Origin: Candidatus Cacconaster stercorequi
GTDB taxonomy: Bacteria > Bacillota > Clostridia > Oscillospirales > Oscillospiraceae
DNA: 57,371 bases
NCBI GenBank assembly: GCA_018064925.1
Contig: JAGHUH010000027.1
Span: forward strand, 1 to 57,371
Direction of reading: 5' to 3'
Position numbers and translations under genes: made by a program. How positions within the stretch are numbered: the stretch's first letter is position 1; the number at the start of each line of letters is the position of its first letter. Under the pieces are notes generated by a model. The model was not told where the DNA came from, ran no database searches, and saw nothing but the letters and a program-made list of their open reading frames with translations. This document shows positions 16,634 to 25,585 of the stretch, in pieces.

Positions 16634-17644
16634 TTACAGCAGCGTAATACCGGACTCGCGGCAGGTATCAATCGTATCACGATCCCATAAGCTGGCCTGC
16701 ACTTCACCGATGTGACAGGTGCCGATCATCAGCATGCACAGGCGGGATTGACCGATACCGCCGCCGATGGTCAGGGGCAACTCACCGTTGAGCAGCATCC
16801 TATGGAAAGGCAGCTTTTTGCGGTCGTTGCAGTTGCGAATATCCAACTGGTAGTTCATAGCCGCCTCGTCCACGCGGATCCCCATGGAAGAGATCTCAAA
16901 GCTGCGCTGCAGCACTTCGTTCCAGATCAGGATATCACCATTCAACTGCCAGTCATCATAGTCGGGGGCGCGACCGTCATGGGGCTTCCCGGAGCGGCGC
17001 AGGGAATCGCCAATCTGCATCAAAAACACGGTATGGTGCTCGCGGCAGATAGCATCTTCGCGCTCCTTGGGTGTCAGATCGGGCCAACGATCTTCCAGTT
17101 CCTGACTGGTAATAAAGTATACCTCGCGCTCCAGTTTGGTGTGCAGGCTGGGAAAAGCGATTTGCAGAGCTTCGTTGGTTTCGCACACGGCGCCCACAAT
17201 GGAGCGGACAGTCTGACGCAGATAGTACTCGGTGCGGTCTTCTCTGGAGATGACCTTTTCCCAGTCCCATTGATCCACATAAATGGAGTGAGTATTGTCC
17301 ACTTCTTCATCGCGCCGGATGGCGTTCATATCGGTAAACAGACCCTTGCCGACATTGAATTCATACTGCTTCAGCGCCAGACGCTTCCACTTTGCCAGAG
17401 AATGCACGACCTGAGCATTGGAGCCCACATCGGGAATATCAAAGGAAACGGGGCGCTCCACACCATTGAGGTTATCATTTAGACCGGAATTTTCATCTAC
17501 AAACAAGGGAGCGGATACGCGCCGCAAATTCAGCGCCTGACCAAGATTTACCTGGAAATTACTTTTGATAAATTCGATAGCACGCTGCATCTCGTAAATG
17601 GAAAGCGGCGTTTTATAGCCGTCAGGAATATAGATTTTGCTCAT
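16634..17644 (-). CDS. asnA: Aspartate-ammonia ligase (asparagine synthetase A)
   Basis: The 336-residue enzyme makes asparagine from aspartate, ammonia and ATP. It is a class II synthetase-like fold. AsnA blocks include LNLRRVSAPLFVD near residue 39, ERPVSFDIP near 64, VHSLAKWKR near 80, SIYVDQWDWEK near 119, and GGGIGQSRLCMLM near 299. Length equals the family's usual 330-336 residues. GAGGTG lies 8 bases before the ATG and a good promoter upstream shows it is a single gene. Confidence 0.96.
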   Translation of the reverse strand: MSKIYIPDGYKTPLSIYEMQRAIEFIKSNFQVNLGQALNLRRVSAPLFVDENSGLNDNLNGVERPVSFDIPDVGSNAQVVHSLAKWKRLALKQYEFNVGKGLFTDMNAIRRDEEVDNTHSIYVDQWDWEKVISREDRTEYYLRQTVRSIVGAVCETNEALQIAFPSLHTKLEREVYFITSQELEDRWPDLTPKEREDAICREHHTVFLMQIGDSLRRSGKPHDGRAPDYDDWQLNGDILIWNEVLQRSFEISSMGIRVDEAAMNYQLDIRNCNDRKKLPFHRMLLNGELPLTIGGGIGQSRLCMLMIGTCHIGEVQASLWDRDTIDTCRESGITLL

Positions 17645-17682
17645 GACAGAAACACCTCGCTTAAACCAGAAATATAAAAAGC

Positions 17683-17711
17683 ATTATACCGATAATCCCA
17701 TGAAATTACAA
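17683..17711 (-). promoter_or_regulatory. Promoter of asnA
   Basis: On the minus strand, TTGTAA and TATAAT are separated by 17 bases, 38 bases before asnA. Confidence 0.7.
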
Positions 17712-17731
17712 GAGGAAATAATACTGTGCGG

Positions 17732-17770
17732 GAAAAGAGGCATGCTCCGAAAGAAAATTCGGAGCATGCC
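17732..17770 (-). terminator. Terminator after glnN
   Basis: A perfect 13-bp stem (GGCATGCTCCGAA and complement, 17739-17770) is followed on the minus strand by TCTTTTCC. Confidence 0.8.
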
Positions 17771-17777
17771 TAAAATC

Positions 17778-19880
17778 TTATACGCTGAACAAAATATCTG
17801 CGTAGGTGGGATAGGGCCAATATTCGGCGCTGGTAATAACCTCTAAGGCATTGATGAGTTCGCCAGCCTGATTGATGCGGGTGCTGATCTCATCCCGGAA
17901 ATAGCGAGCGGCCGTAATACCGGACTCTGCGGCAGGAGCGGCTTCCATAGCGGCACGCAGTTGGCCGCTTACCTGATACAGACGGCTGCTGAGCCCGGAG
18001 ATGCGGGTGAGCAGTTCCGTTTCGGCGTCGCAGGGAAGCTGGGACAGCGCCTGCTGCTTGTGCACGATGGTGCCGGCCAGCGCATCGGAATATTTGGTGA
18101 CGGCCGGCAGTATATTGCGCATGACCATATCCAGCAGAGTGTCACATTCGATGGCAGTCACCTTGCAATAGTTCTCCAGATGGATCTCATAGCGGGCGTA
18201 CATCTCCGCTTCGGTGAAAATGCCGTGCTTGGTGAACAGCGCCATGTTCTTCTTATCAATGTAGGTGGGCATACAATCCACGGTGTCGCGCAGATTGCTC
18301 AGGCCGCGGCGCTCCGCTTCAGCGCGCCAGGCATCATCGTATCCGTTGCCGTTAAAGATGATGCGCTGATGATCGCGGAAAGTATCCTGCAGCAGCTTCT
18401 GCAACGCGACCTGAAAGTCATCGGCGCTTTCCAGAATATCGGCAAACTGACGCAGCTCCTCGATCATCATGGTGTTCAGCACCACATTGGGGCCGGCAAT
18501 GGACTGGGAGGAACCCAGCATACGGAACTCAAACTTATTGCCGGTAAAGGCCAGCGGGGAGGTGCGGTTGCGGTCGGTGGTGTCTTGCGGAATTTCCGGC
18601 AGCGTGTCAACACCGATCTCCAACTTCTGCGTGGCAATGTCCACATATTCCGTGCCGCGGACAATAGACTCCAGAATGGCGGTCAACTCATCACCCAGGA
18701 AAATGGATACCACAGTAGGAGGCGCTTCGTTGCCGCCCAGACGGTGGTCATTGCCGGGGTAGCAGACGCAGCAGCGCAGCATATCCTGATATTCATCCAC
18801 GCCCTTGATGAAAGCGGCCAGAAACAGTAGGAACTGGGCGTTCTGGCTGGGTGTCTTGCCGGGCTTCAGCAGGTTTTCGCCGGTATCGGTCTGCAGTGAC
18901 CAGTTGTCGTGCTTACCGCTGCCGTTGACGCCGGCAAAGGGTTTTTCATGGAGCAGGCAGACCAGATCGTGGCGATCAGCCACCTTCTTCAAAAATTCCA
19001 TGGTGAGCTGGTTGTGGTCGCAGGCGGCGTTGGCATCGTTATAAACCGGCGCCACCTCGTGCTGGGAGGGCGCCACCTCGTTGTGCTCTGTTTTGGCCAG
19101 TACGCCGACCTTCCACAATTCGGTATCCAACTCGTGCATGAAATCGGCCACGCGGGGCTTGATGGCACCGTAATAGTGGTCATCCAGTTCCTGCCCCTTG
19201 GGGGGTTTGGCACCGAACAGCGTCCGACCACAGAGCTTCAGATCCTCGCGGCGGCGATACATTTCCTTGTCGATGAGGAAATACTCCTGCTCGGCGCCGA
19301 CCTGCGCGGTAACATGCTGGACATCGGTGTTGCCGAACAGCCGCAGGATGCGGATGCATTCCTTGTCCAGCAGATGCATGGAACGCAGGAGAGGTGTTTT
19401 CTTATCCAGCGTCTGGCCACTGTAGGAGCAGAAAATGGTGGGGATATACAGGGTCTTATCCTTCACGAAAGCATAAGAGGTAGGATCCCACGCGGTATAG
19501 CCGCGAGCTTCAAAGGTAGCACGCAGGCCGCCGGATGGGAAGCTGGAGGCGTCTGCCTCGCCGCGACTCAACTCCTTGCCGCTCAGTTCCATGATAATGG
19601 TGCCGGGGTTGGAAGGGGAGATAAAGCTGTCATGCTTTTCGGCGGTAAAACCGGTCATGGGCTGGAACCAGTGGGTATAATGTGTCGCGCCCAGCTCAAT
19701 GGCCCAATCCTTCATGGCAGAGGCAATCTCGTTGGCCATGGAGCGATCCAACGGTGTACCCTGAATCAGACTTTGCTGCCAGGCGTTGTAAACCTTGAAG
19801 GGAAGACGCTGTCGCATCTTGGCTTCATTGAATACCATACTGCCGAACAGTTCCGGAATGTTTCTGACATTGTCTTTCAT
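17778..19880 (-). CDS. glnN: Glutamine synthetase type III (GlnN)
   Basis: At 700 residues this is the long dodecameric type III enzyme, not the 440-470 residue type I. It opens with the GSIII-specific FGSMVFNEAKMRQRLP near 11-26. HYTHWFQPMTGFTAEKHDSF, seen in parts near 80-100, and the AGVNGSGKHDNWSL nucleotide-binding block near 320 are characteristic. It is the last gene of gltX-spoIIM-glnN with 22 bases between spoIIM and its AAGGAAGG site. It assimilates ammonium into glutamine; its place next to asnA and near gltX links it to glutamate/ammonia use. No GlnR-type operator was seen. Confidence 0.96.
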   Translation of the reverse strand: MKDNVRNIPELFGSMVFNEAKMRQRLPFKVYNAWQQSLIQGTPLDRSMANEIASAMKDWAIELGATHYTHWFQPMTGFTAEKHDSFISPSNPGTIIMELSGKELSRGEADASSFPSGGLRATFEARGYTAWDPTSYAFVKDKTLYIPTIFCSYSGQTLDKKTPLLRSMHLLDKECIRILRLFGNTDVQHVTAQVGAEQEYFLIDKEMYRRREDLKLCGRTLFGAKPPKGQELDDHYYGAIKPRVADFMHELDTELWKVGVLAKTEHNEVAPSQHEVAPVYNDANAACDHNQLTMEFLKKVADRHDLVCLLHEKPFAGVNGSGKHDNWSLQTDTGENLLKPGKTPSQNAQFLLFLAAFIKGVDEYQDMLRCCVCYPGNDHRLGGNEAPPTVVSIFLGDELTAILESIVRGTEYVDIATQKLEIGVDTLPEIPQDTTDRNRTSPLAFTGNKFEFRMLGSSQSIAGPNVVLNTMMIEELRQFADILESADDFQVALQKLLQDTFRDHQRIIFNGNGYDDAWRAEAERRGLSNLRDTVDCMPTYIDKKNMALFTKHGIFTEAEMYARYEIHLENYCKVTAIECDTLLDMVMRNILPAVTKYSDALAGTIVHKQQALSQLPCDAETELLTRISGLSSRLYQVSGQLRAAMEAAPAAESGITAARYFRDEISTRINQAGELINALEVITSAEYWPYPTYADILFSV

Positions 19881-19902
19881 GATGGATTCCTTCCTTTCCG
19901 GG

Positions 19903-20535
19903 TCAATGAAACAGGTTAATCAGCTGTGGGGTAATATATGCTTCCACCACTGCGGCGATGAGAAGCAGTGGAACGATCTGCATGATCAGTACACGCAGAC
20001 AATCGAAAAGTGCGGGCTTCAGCGGTGTTTTTGGCTGTTTGCTGCTTTTACTTTTCAGGCGCTGTGTTGTCAGGCGACACAGGTAAAGAGCCATTGCCAG
20101 GGAAATCACCAGCGCGGGCAGCTCAAAAATGCCATGGGGCACGATGCTCAGCAGGTAGAGCCACAAAGAGGCACCGCCGTTGGTATAGTATGCACCGACC
20201 AGCCCTATCATTGAGGCATTGACCCCAAGAACCAGAGCGGGGAGATAGACCATGGGGAGCAATCCGTATACTATGCCGATGGTGGTAACACGCAGATTAT
20301 TGATAAACAGGCCAGTGGCTGTAATGGAGCCCTCATCCGAAATAACACCCGAATTTGAGGCCTGCTGAACAAACAGCTCCACGGTGCGTTCGGCAATGGC
20401 GGGCTTGATAATGCCCACAATGTAAGCGCCGACAGCAAGTGCCAGAAATGCCACGGTGGTAATGCGCAGGAAATAGGAGAAGTTTCCCTGGTAAAAGCTG
20501 CGCAGCTTTTGGCAGTGTTCTTTGAGATACGCCAT
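19903..20535 (-). CDS. spoIIM: Stage II sporulation protein M family membrane protein
   Basis: The 210-residue protein has five or six hydrophobic helices and the SpoIIM/DUF95 hallmarks NNLRVTTIGIVYGLLP near residue 78 and IVPHGIFELPALVIS near 131. SpoIIM scaffolds the SpoIIDMP peptidoglycan-remodelling complex during engulfment. Its ATG shares one base with the gltX stop (TAATG). In B. subtilis spoIIM stands alone, so location inside a gltX-glnN operon is unusual; the DUF95 family also has non-sporulation members, so the sporulation role is probable rather than certain. Confidence 0.85.
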   Translation of the reverse strand: MAYLKEHCQKLRSFYQGNFSYFLRITTVAFLALAVGAYIVGIIKPAIAERTVELFVQQASNSGVISDEGSITATGLFINNLRVTTIGIVYGLLPMVYLPALVLGVNASMIGLVGAYYTNGGASLWLYLLSIVPHGIFELPALVISLAMALYLCRLTTQRLKSKSSKQPKTPLKPALFDCLRVLIMQIVPLLLIAAVVEAYITPQLINLFH

Positions 20536-22025
20536 TATGCCTCCAGCATGGCAAGGCCGGCCTTCAGACGCTTGATGGTCTCATCGCGGCCCAAAATCTG
20601 GCAGATCTCCACAGCTCCGCCGGGAGTCACCAGCTTGCCGGCAGCGGCAATGCGGACGGGCCACATCAGCGTGGCGTTCTTGACCTCCAGACGGGCGGCC
20701 AAATCGATCAGACCATCGTGGATGGTGTCCGTTGTCCACTCATTCAGAGATTCCAGCATGGGAATAGCTTCGTGGAGCATACGAGTGCAGACCTCGGGGT
20801 TGGTCTTGGACTTCTTATTGGTGAAAAATTCAAGACCATAGGCAGGACATTCGTCAAAGAAATCTACCTTTTCAGGAATTTCGGTGAGTTTTTCGCATCT
20901 GGCCTGCAGCAGGGCAGCGATGGAGGCGGTGTCGAACTGCTCACCCTTAACACTCTGACGGATGTAGGGCTCCGCCACCTTGGCAAAGCTTTCCGGTGCC
21001 ATGGCACGCAGATAGGTTGCGTTGAAATGATCCAGCTTGGCGCGGTCAAAAATGGCAGGGGACTTGGAAATGCCTGTCATGTCAAATGCCTTTACAAGCT
21101 CCGGAAGCGTAAAGAATTCTTCTTCAGCCAGCTCGCCCTTGGGACTCCAGCCCAACAGCGCGACATAGTTGAGGATGGCTTCCGTCAGATAACCCTCGGC
21201 CTTCAGATCCTCGTAGCTGGGATCGCCGTGGCGCTTGGACATTTTGTTCTGGGCGTCACGCATGACGGGGGAGCAATGCACATAGGTGGGGACCTCCCAG
21301 CCGAAGGACTCGTACAGCAGATTGTACTTGGGTGCAGAGGCCAGATATTCGCTGCCGCGCACCACATGGGTAATGCCCATCAGATGGTCGTCGATAACAT
21401 TGGCAAAGTTATAGGTGGGCAGACCGTCACGCTTTAAGAGCACCTGATCGTCCAGCGTGCTGTTTTCTACCGTGATGTCACCGAAAATGGCATCGTGGAA
21501 GGTAGTAGTACCGTTTTCGGGAATCTTCTGGCGAATGACATAGGGGAGACCTGCATCCAGCTTGGCCTGTACTTCCTCGGCGCTTAATTCGCGGCAGGGA
21601 TCGGCGGCGCGGTCAAACTCGCCGCTGTCCTCCTCGGACTCCGTCTTTTCACAGAAGCAGTAGTAAGCGCCGCCTTTTTCCACCAGAAGCTGCGCATATT
21701 TGCCGTAGGTATCGCGGCGTTGAGACTGGATATAGGGTGCCACGGGGCCACCCACATCGGGGCCTTCATCGTGCGTAAGACCGCATTCGGCCATGGTGCG
21801 ATAGATCACATCCACCGCGCCGTCCACCAAGCGCCCCTGATCGGTATCCTCAATGCGCAGGATGAAGGTGCCGTCATTTGCCCGGGCGATCAGCCAGGTA
21901 TACAGCGCCGTGCGCAGGTTGCCCACATGCATATAACCAGTGGGGGAGGGTGCAAAACGGGTGCGTACCTTGCCGCGGGGGATTTTGGCTTCCATCTCCT
22001 GGAAATAATTGTAGTCAAGTGTCAT
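20535..22025 (-). CDS. gltX: Glutamyl-tRNA synthetase
   Basis: The 496-residue class I synthetase shows the HIGH-type motif in RFAPSPTGYMHVGNLRTAL near residues 23-41 and the KMSKR loop near residue 260 (QNKMSKRHGDPS). The C-terminal anticodon-binding domain is complete. ATG 22025 is chosen because GGAGG lies 8 bases upstream; further upstream in-frame starts lack a site. In Firmicutes the enzyme often charges both tRNA-Glu and tRNA-Gln, but specificity is not readable here. A good promoter lies upstream, divergent from trpS. Confidence 0.96.
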   Translation of the reverse strand: MTLDYNYFQEMEAKIPRGKVRTRFAPSPTGYMHVGNLRTALYTWLIARANDGTFILRIEDTDQGRLVDGAVDVIYRTMAECGLTHDEGPDVGGPVAPYIQSQRRDTYGKYAQLLVEKGGAYYCFCEKTESEEDSGEFDRAADPCRELSAEEVQAKLDAGLPYVIRQKIPENGTTTFHDAIFGDITVENSTLDDQVLLKRDGLPTYNFANVIDDHLMGITHVVRGSEYLASAPKYNLLYESFGWEVPTYVHCSPVMRDAQNKMSKRHGDPSYEDLKAEGYLTEAILNYVALLGWSPKGELAEEEFFTLPELVKAFDMTGISKSPAIFDRAKLDHFNATYLRAMAPESFAKVAEPYIRQSVKGEQFDTASIAALLQARCEKLTEIPEKVDFFDECPAYGLEFFTNKKSKTNPEVCTRMLHEAIPMLESLNEWTTDTIHDGLIDLAARLEVKNATLMWPVRIAAAGKLVTPGGAVEICQILGRDETIKRLKAGLAMLEA

Positions 22026-22084
22026 ATCGTAAGCCTCCGTAGAAATACAATAATTGGAATTATGCGTACAAAAAATCATTCTAT

Positions 22085-22112
22085 ATTATATTTTATTCCT
22101 GCGAAAAGTCAA
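22085..22112 (-). promoter_or_regulatory. Promoter of the gltX operon
   Basis: On the minus strand, TTGACT and TATAAT are separated by 16 bases, about 60 bases before gltX. Confidence 0.7.
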
Positions 22113-22132
22113 TACAGATTGCACCATTTGCA

Positions 22133-22161
22133 TTGCAATTAGACGGGAAATATGGTAAAAT
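22133..22161 (+). promoter_or_regulatory. Promoter of trpS
   Basis: TTGCAA and TAAAAT are separated by 17 bases, 90 bases before trpS and divergent from the gltX promoter. No T-box element was found in the leader. Confidence 0.6.
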
Positions 22162-22251
22162 AAAATACAATAAATTGGGATGTTGTGCCCGATTCAGCGT
22201 ATTAATAATTTATTTTCCAAACGGATAAGGATAGAAGGCGAGGTCAAAACT

Positions 22252-23247
22252 ATGGAAGAAAAGAAAAAAAGAATTTTCAGCGGTATTCAGCCCAGCGGTG
22301 AGTTGACCCTGGGTTCTTATATGGGCGCCATCCGCAACTGGGTGGATTTGCAGGATGATTACGAGTGCCTGTACTGCATCGTGGATATGCACGCCATCAC
22401 CGTGCGTCAGGATCCGGCAACCCTGCGCCGCCGCAGTGTCAATCAGCTGGCGCAGTACATTGCCTGCGGTCTGGACCCCAAGAAGAATATTATGTTTATC
22501 CAGAGCCATGTACCCCAGCACGCAGAGCTGGGCTGGGTGCTGGGCTGTTATACCCAGTTCGGTGAGCTCAGCCGTATGACGCAGTTCAAGGCCAAGTCCG
22601 CCCAGCATGCCGATAATATTACCGCCGGTCTTTTCACCTATCCTGTGTTGATGGCGGCTGATATTCTGCTGTATCAAGCGGATCTGGTGCCGGTTGGCGA
22701 GGATCAAAAGCAGCATGTGGAGCTGTGCCGTGACATTGCCCAGCGCTTCAACGGCGTTTACAGCGATACCTTTACCCTGCCGGAACCCTTTATCCCAAAG
22801 ATGGGCGCACGGCTGATGTCTTTGGACGATCCCACCAACAAGATGAGTAAGTCCATGCCGGATGGCTGCGTGAACCTGATGGATTCTCCCGAGGTCATTA
22901 TGAAGAAGTTCAAGCGCGCCGTGACTGACTGTGAAATGGCTGTTAAGTTCGATAAGGAGAACAAGGCCGGTATCTCCAACCTGCTGACCATCTACTGCGC
23001 CGCCACCGGCAAGACCATTGCCGAGGCGGAGGCGGAGTTTGCCGGTCAGGGCTACGGTGTGTTCAAGCCTGCTGTGGGCGAGGCTGTTGTGGAGCTGTTG
23101 CGTCCCATCCGCGAGGAGTCCCAGCGCATCATGGCAGATAAGGCGTATCTGGAGGGGATTTATAAGGAGGGCGCACAGCATGCCCAGTATCTGGCCAACA
23201 AGACCCTCAGCAAAGTTTACCGCAAGGTTGGCTTTGTGGCAAAATAA
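22252..23247 (+). CDS. trpS: Tryptophanyl-tRNA synthetase
   Basis: The 331-residue class I synthetase begins with the TrpRS signature [18 protein letters not shown] at residues 9-26, which replaces HIGH, and has KMSKS near 199 ([10 protein letters not shown]). The block [18 protein letters not shown] near 145-162 binds tRNA-Trp and ATP. Length is normal. GGCGAGG lies upstream of the ATG; the in-frame starts further 5' lack a ribosome site. A short 7-bp hairpin (AATTCAA/TTGAATT, 23250-23267) lies between trpS and the next gene, so weak attenuation is possible. Confidence 0.96.
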   Translation: MEEKKKRIFSGIQPSGELTLGSYMGAIRNWVDLQDDYECLYCIVDMHAITVRQDPATLRRRSVNQLAQYIACGLDPKKNIMFIQSHVPQHAELGWVLGCYTQFGELSRMTQFKAKSAQHADNITAGLFTYPVLMAADILLYQADLVPVGEDQKQHVELCRDIAQRFNGVYSDTFTLPEPFIPKMGARLMSLDDPTNKMSKSMPDGCVNLMDSPEVIMKKFKRAVTDCEMAVKFDKENKAGISNLLTIYCAATGKTIAEAEAEFAGQGYGVFKPAVGEAVVELLRPIREESQRIMADKAYLEGIYKEGAQHAQYLANKTLSKVYRKVGFVAK

Positions 23248-23291
23248 GCAATTCAAATCGTTGAATTTTAATGAGAAAGGAATCGATCATT

Positions 23292-23984
23292 ATGATTTAT
23301 ACCACCGAAGTACAGCATATGTGCCCTGTGGCAAAGGGCGCCTATCATGGCCCGGCTCCCATCCCCGAAGAAGGTAAGTGGGTACAGGCCAAGGAAATTT
23401 CCGATATTTCCGGTTTTACCCACGGTATTGGCTGGTGCGCACCCCAGCAGGGTGCCTGCAAGCTGACGCTGAATGTGAAGAACGGCATCATTGAAGAGGC
23501 CCTGGTGGAGGTACTGGGTTGCTCCGGTATGACCCACAGTGCCGCCATGGCATCCGAGATCCTCATCGGCAAGACCCTGCTGGAGGCGCTGAACACCGAC
23601 CTGGTGTGCGATGCCATCAACACGGCTATGCGTGAGCTGTTTTTGCAGATCGTCTACGGTCGTACCCAGTCCGCGTTCTCCGAGGACGGTCTGGCTGTCG
23701 GTTCCTCTTTGGAGGATCTGGGCAAGGGGCTGCGCTCTCAGGTGGGTACCATGTTCGGTACCAAGGAAAAGGGTCCCCGCTATCTGGAGATGGCCGAAGG
23801 CTACTGCACCAAGATGGCACTGAACAAGGACGATGAGGTCATTGGTTATGAGTTCGTCAATCTGGGCAAGATGATGGACTTCATCAAGAAGGGCGACGAC
23901 GCCAACGAGGCGCTGGAAAAGGCCAAGGGTCATTACGGTCAGTGGGATGCCGCTGTAAAGTATATTGACCCCCGTCAGGACTAA
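23292..23984 (+). CDS. NifU/IscU-like scaffold protein paired with GGGtGRT protein
   Basis: The 230-residue protein looks like an Fe-S cluster scaffold of the NifU N-terminal/IscU type: GCSGMTHSAAMASEIL near residues 77-92 has the CSG ligand region followed by the typical helix. A second cysteine-containing block is WCAPQQGACKLTLNV near residues 49-63. The C-terminal half (about 130-230) carries GTMFGTKEKGPRYLEMAEGY, unlike classic IscU. It ends 18 bases before the GGGtGRT gene, a pairing seen repeatedly in anaerobes (family knowledge). The function of the pair is unknown; Fe-S handling is inferred from the scaffold-like fold. Confidence 0.75.
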   Translation: MIYTTEVQHMCPVAKGAYHGPAPIPEEGKWVQAKEISDISGFTHGIGWCAPQQGACKLTLNVKNGIIEEALVEVLGCSGMTHSAAMASEILIGKTLLEALNTDLVCDAINTAMRELFLQIVYGRTQSAFSEDGLAVGSSLEDLGKGLRSQVGTMFGTKEKGPRYLEMAEGYCTKMALNKDDEVIGYEFVNLGKMMDFIKKGDDANEALEKAKGHYGQWDAAVKYIDPRQD

Positions 23985-24002
23985 AAGAGGGAGGATACAA
24001 CA

Positions 24003-25004
24003 ATGGCTTTGTTTGAAAATTACGAAAGAAGAATTACAAAGATCAACGGCGTCCTCGCTCAGTACGGTATTTCCTCCGTGGAAGAGTGCCGTGAGATTTG
24101 CAAGGACAAGGGCTTTGATCCTTATGAGATTGTCAAGAGCATTCAGCCCATCTGCTTTGAGAACGCCTGCTGGGCGTATACCGTGGGTGCTGCCATTGCT
24201 ATCAAGTCCGGCATCAAGACCGCTGCCGAGGCTGCCAAGCTGATCGGTGTGGGTCTGCAGGCCTTCTGTATCGATGGCTCCGTGGCCGAGGATCGTAAGG
24301 TCGGTCTGGGTCATGGTAATCTGGGTGCCATGCTGCTGAGCGAAGAGGCCAAGTGTTTTGCCTTTCTGGCAGGTCATGAGTCCTTTGCCGCCGCTGAAGG
24401 TGCCATCGGTATCGTGAAGAACGCCAATAAGGCTCGCAAGGAGCCCCTGCGCGTGATCCTGAATGGTTTGGGAAAGGATGCTGCGCAGATTATCTCCCGT
24501 ATCAATGGCTTCACCTATGTGCAGACGCAGTTTGATTACTTTACCAGCGAGCTGAAGATCGTCCGCGAGATCCGTTACTCCGAAGGTGAGCGCGCCAATG
24601 TCCGTTGCTATGGTGCTGACGATGTCCGTGAGGGTGTGGCCATCATGCACCACGAGGGTGTGGATGTGTCCATCACCGGTAACTCCACCAACCCCACCCG
24701 CTTCCAGCATCCTGTGGCCGGCACTTACAAGAAGGAGTGCATCGAGCAGGGAAAGAAGTACTTCTCTGTGGCTTCCGGCGGTGGTACCGGCCGTACGCTG
24801 CATCCCGACAACATGGCTGCCGGCCCTGCCAGCTACGGCATGACCGATACCATGGGCCGTATGCACTCTGATGCCCAGTTCGCCGGCTCCTCCTCCGTCC
24901 CCGCACATGTGGAGATGATGGGCTTCCTGGGCATGGGCAACAACCCCATGGTGGGCGCTACCGTCGCCGTGGCAGTTGCTGCCGCAGAGGCAATGAACAA
25001 GTAA
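24003..25004 (+). CDS. GGGtGRT family protein (function unknown)
   Basis: The 333-residue protein contains the naming motif in SVASGGGTGRTLHPDNMA near residues 259-276, which resembles a nucleotide- or phosphate-binding loop. Other notable blocks are NGFTYVQTQFDYFTSEL near 169-185 and ITGNSTNPTRFQHPVAG near 224-240. Several conserved Cys are present (residues 32, 51, 56, 89, 119, 202, 246). No signal peptide or membrane helix is apparent. It follows the NifU-like gene with a GAGGGAGG-type site and is terminated at 25061. No biochemical role is established for this family, to my knowledge. Confidence 0.8.
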   Translation: MALFENYERRITKINGVLAQYGISSVEECREICKDKGFDPYEIVKSIQPICFENACWAYTVGAAIAIKSGIKTAAEAAKLIGVGLQAFCIDGSVAEDRKVGLGHGNLGAMLLSEEAKCFAFLAGHESFAAAEGAIGIVKNANKARKEPLRVILNGLGKDAAQIISRINGFTYVQTQFDYFTSELKIVREIRYSEGERANVRCYGADDVREGVAIMHHEGVDVSITGNSTNPTRFQHPVAGTYKKECIEQGKKYFSVASGGGTGRTLHPDNMAAGPASYGMTDTMGRMHSDAQFAGSSSVPAHVEMMGFLGMGNNPMVGATVAVAVAAAEAMNK

Positions 25005-25025
25005 AAAAGATCGATATTTGAATAT

Positions 25026-25061
25026 AAAAATGCTCTCAATCCACGGATTGAGAGCATTTTT
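25026..25061. terminator. Bidirectional terminator after the GGGtGRT gene
   Basis: A long perfect stem (AAAAATGCTCTCAATCC and complement, loop ACG) ends in TTTTT. It separates convergent genes. Confidence 0.9.
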
Positions 25062-25095
25062 GTATCAAAAAATCATTTGCCTCGGTTATGGATAT

Positions 25096-25584
25096 TTACT
25101 TTCGTTGTATCCTGAATTGATGCGCCAGCGCATCACGATTTTCAGGTGTTACTGTCACAACCTGTACCTGCGGATGCTGTGTAACCTGCCACAAAAACGG
25201 CGTGTCGGCACATTGCAATACGCCGATAATGGGCACATCGCCGTCCAGCGCCTGCCATACGGCGGTTTGAAAAGCCAGAGCGTTTTGTTCAGTGGGGCCC
25301 AGTTCATCCATCACCAGTACCGGCGCTTTTACGGACAGCGCCGTACATCCCAACCGATCAAATCGCTGTGCGATGGTCGCGTCATCTTTCCGATGGCAGA
25401 AAAAGAGCAGATTGTCCGGTGATGGCGTTTCTCCGGGACGCAACAGATGAACAGAAAGGCAATCATAGACGGTGTCGGTTTTTACGGTGAAAAAACCACC
25501 GATTTCTCCGGCAGGCAGTAGCTTTTTTAGCAGGGTGGACTTGCCGACGCCCTTCGCACCGGTCAAAAATAAATGCTTCTTCAT
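25096..25584 (-). CDS. THEP1-like P-loop NTPase
   Basis: The 162-residue NTPase has the Walker A motif LTGAKGVGKSTLL at residues 7-19 and a Walker B APVLVMDELGPTE near 95-107, typical of the small nucleoside-triphosphatase THEP1 family. ATG 25584 is one base after the XdhC/CoxI gene stop, so it is translationally linked. Position suggests a role in molybdenum hydroxylase cofactor handling, perhaps like YqeC of selenium-dependent hydroxylase clusters, but sequence similarity is to THEP1 rather than YqeC. Substrate is unknown. Confidence 0.7.
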   Translation of the reverse strand: MKKHLFLTGAKGVGKSTLLKKLLPAGEIGGFFTVKTDTVYDCLSVHLLRPGETPSPDNLLFFCHRKDDATIAQRFDRLGCTALSVKAPVLVMDELGPTEQNALAFQTAVWQALDGDVPIIGVLQCADTPFLWQVTQHPQVQVVTVTPENRDALAHQFRIQRK

Positions 25585-25585
25585 A

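Noticed and set aside
23268-24908. 546-codon minus-strand frame
   Set aside because: Antisense to the NifU-like and GGGtGRT genes; no family features.
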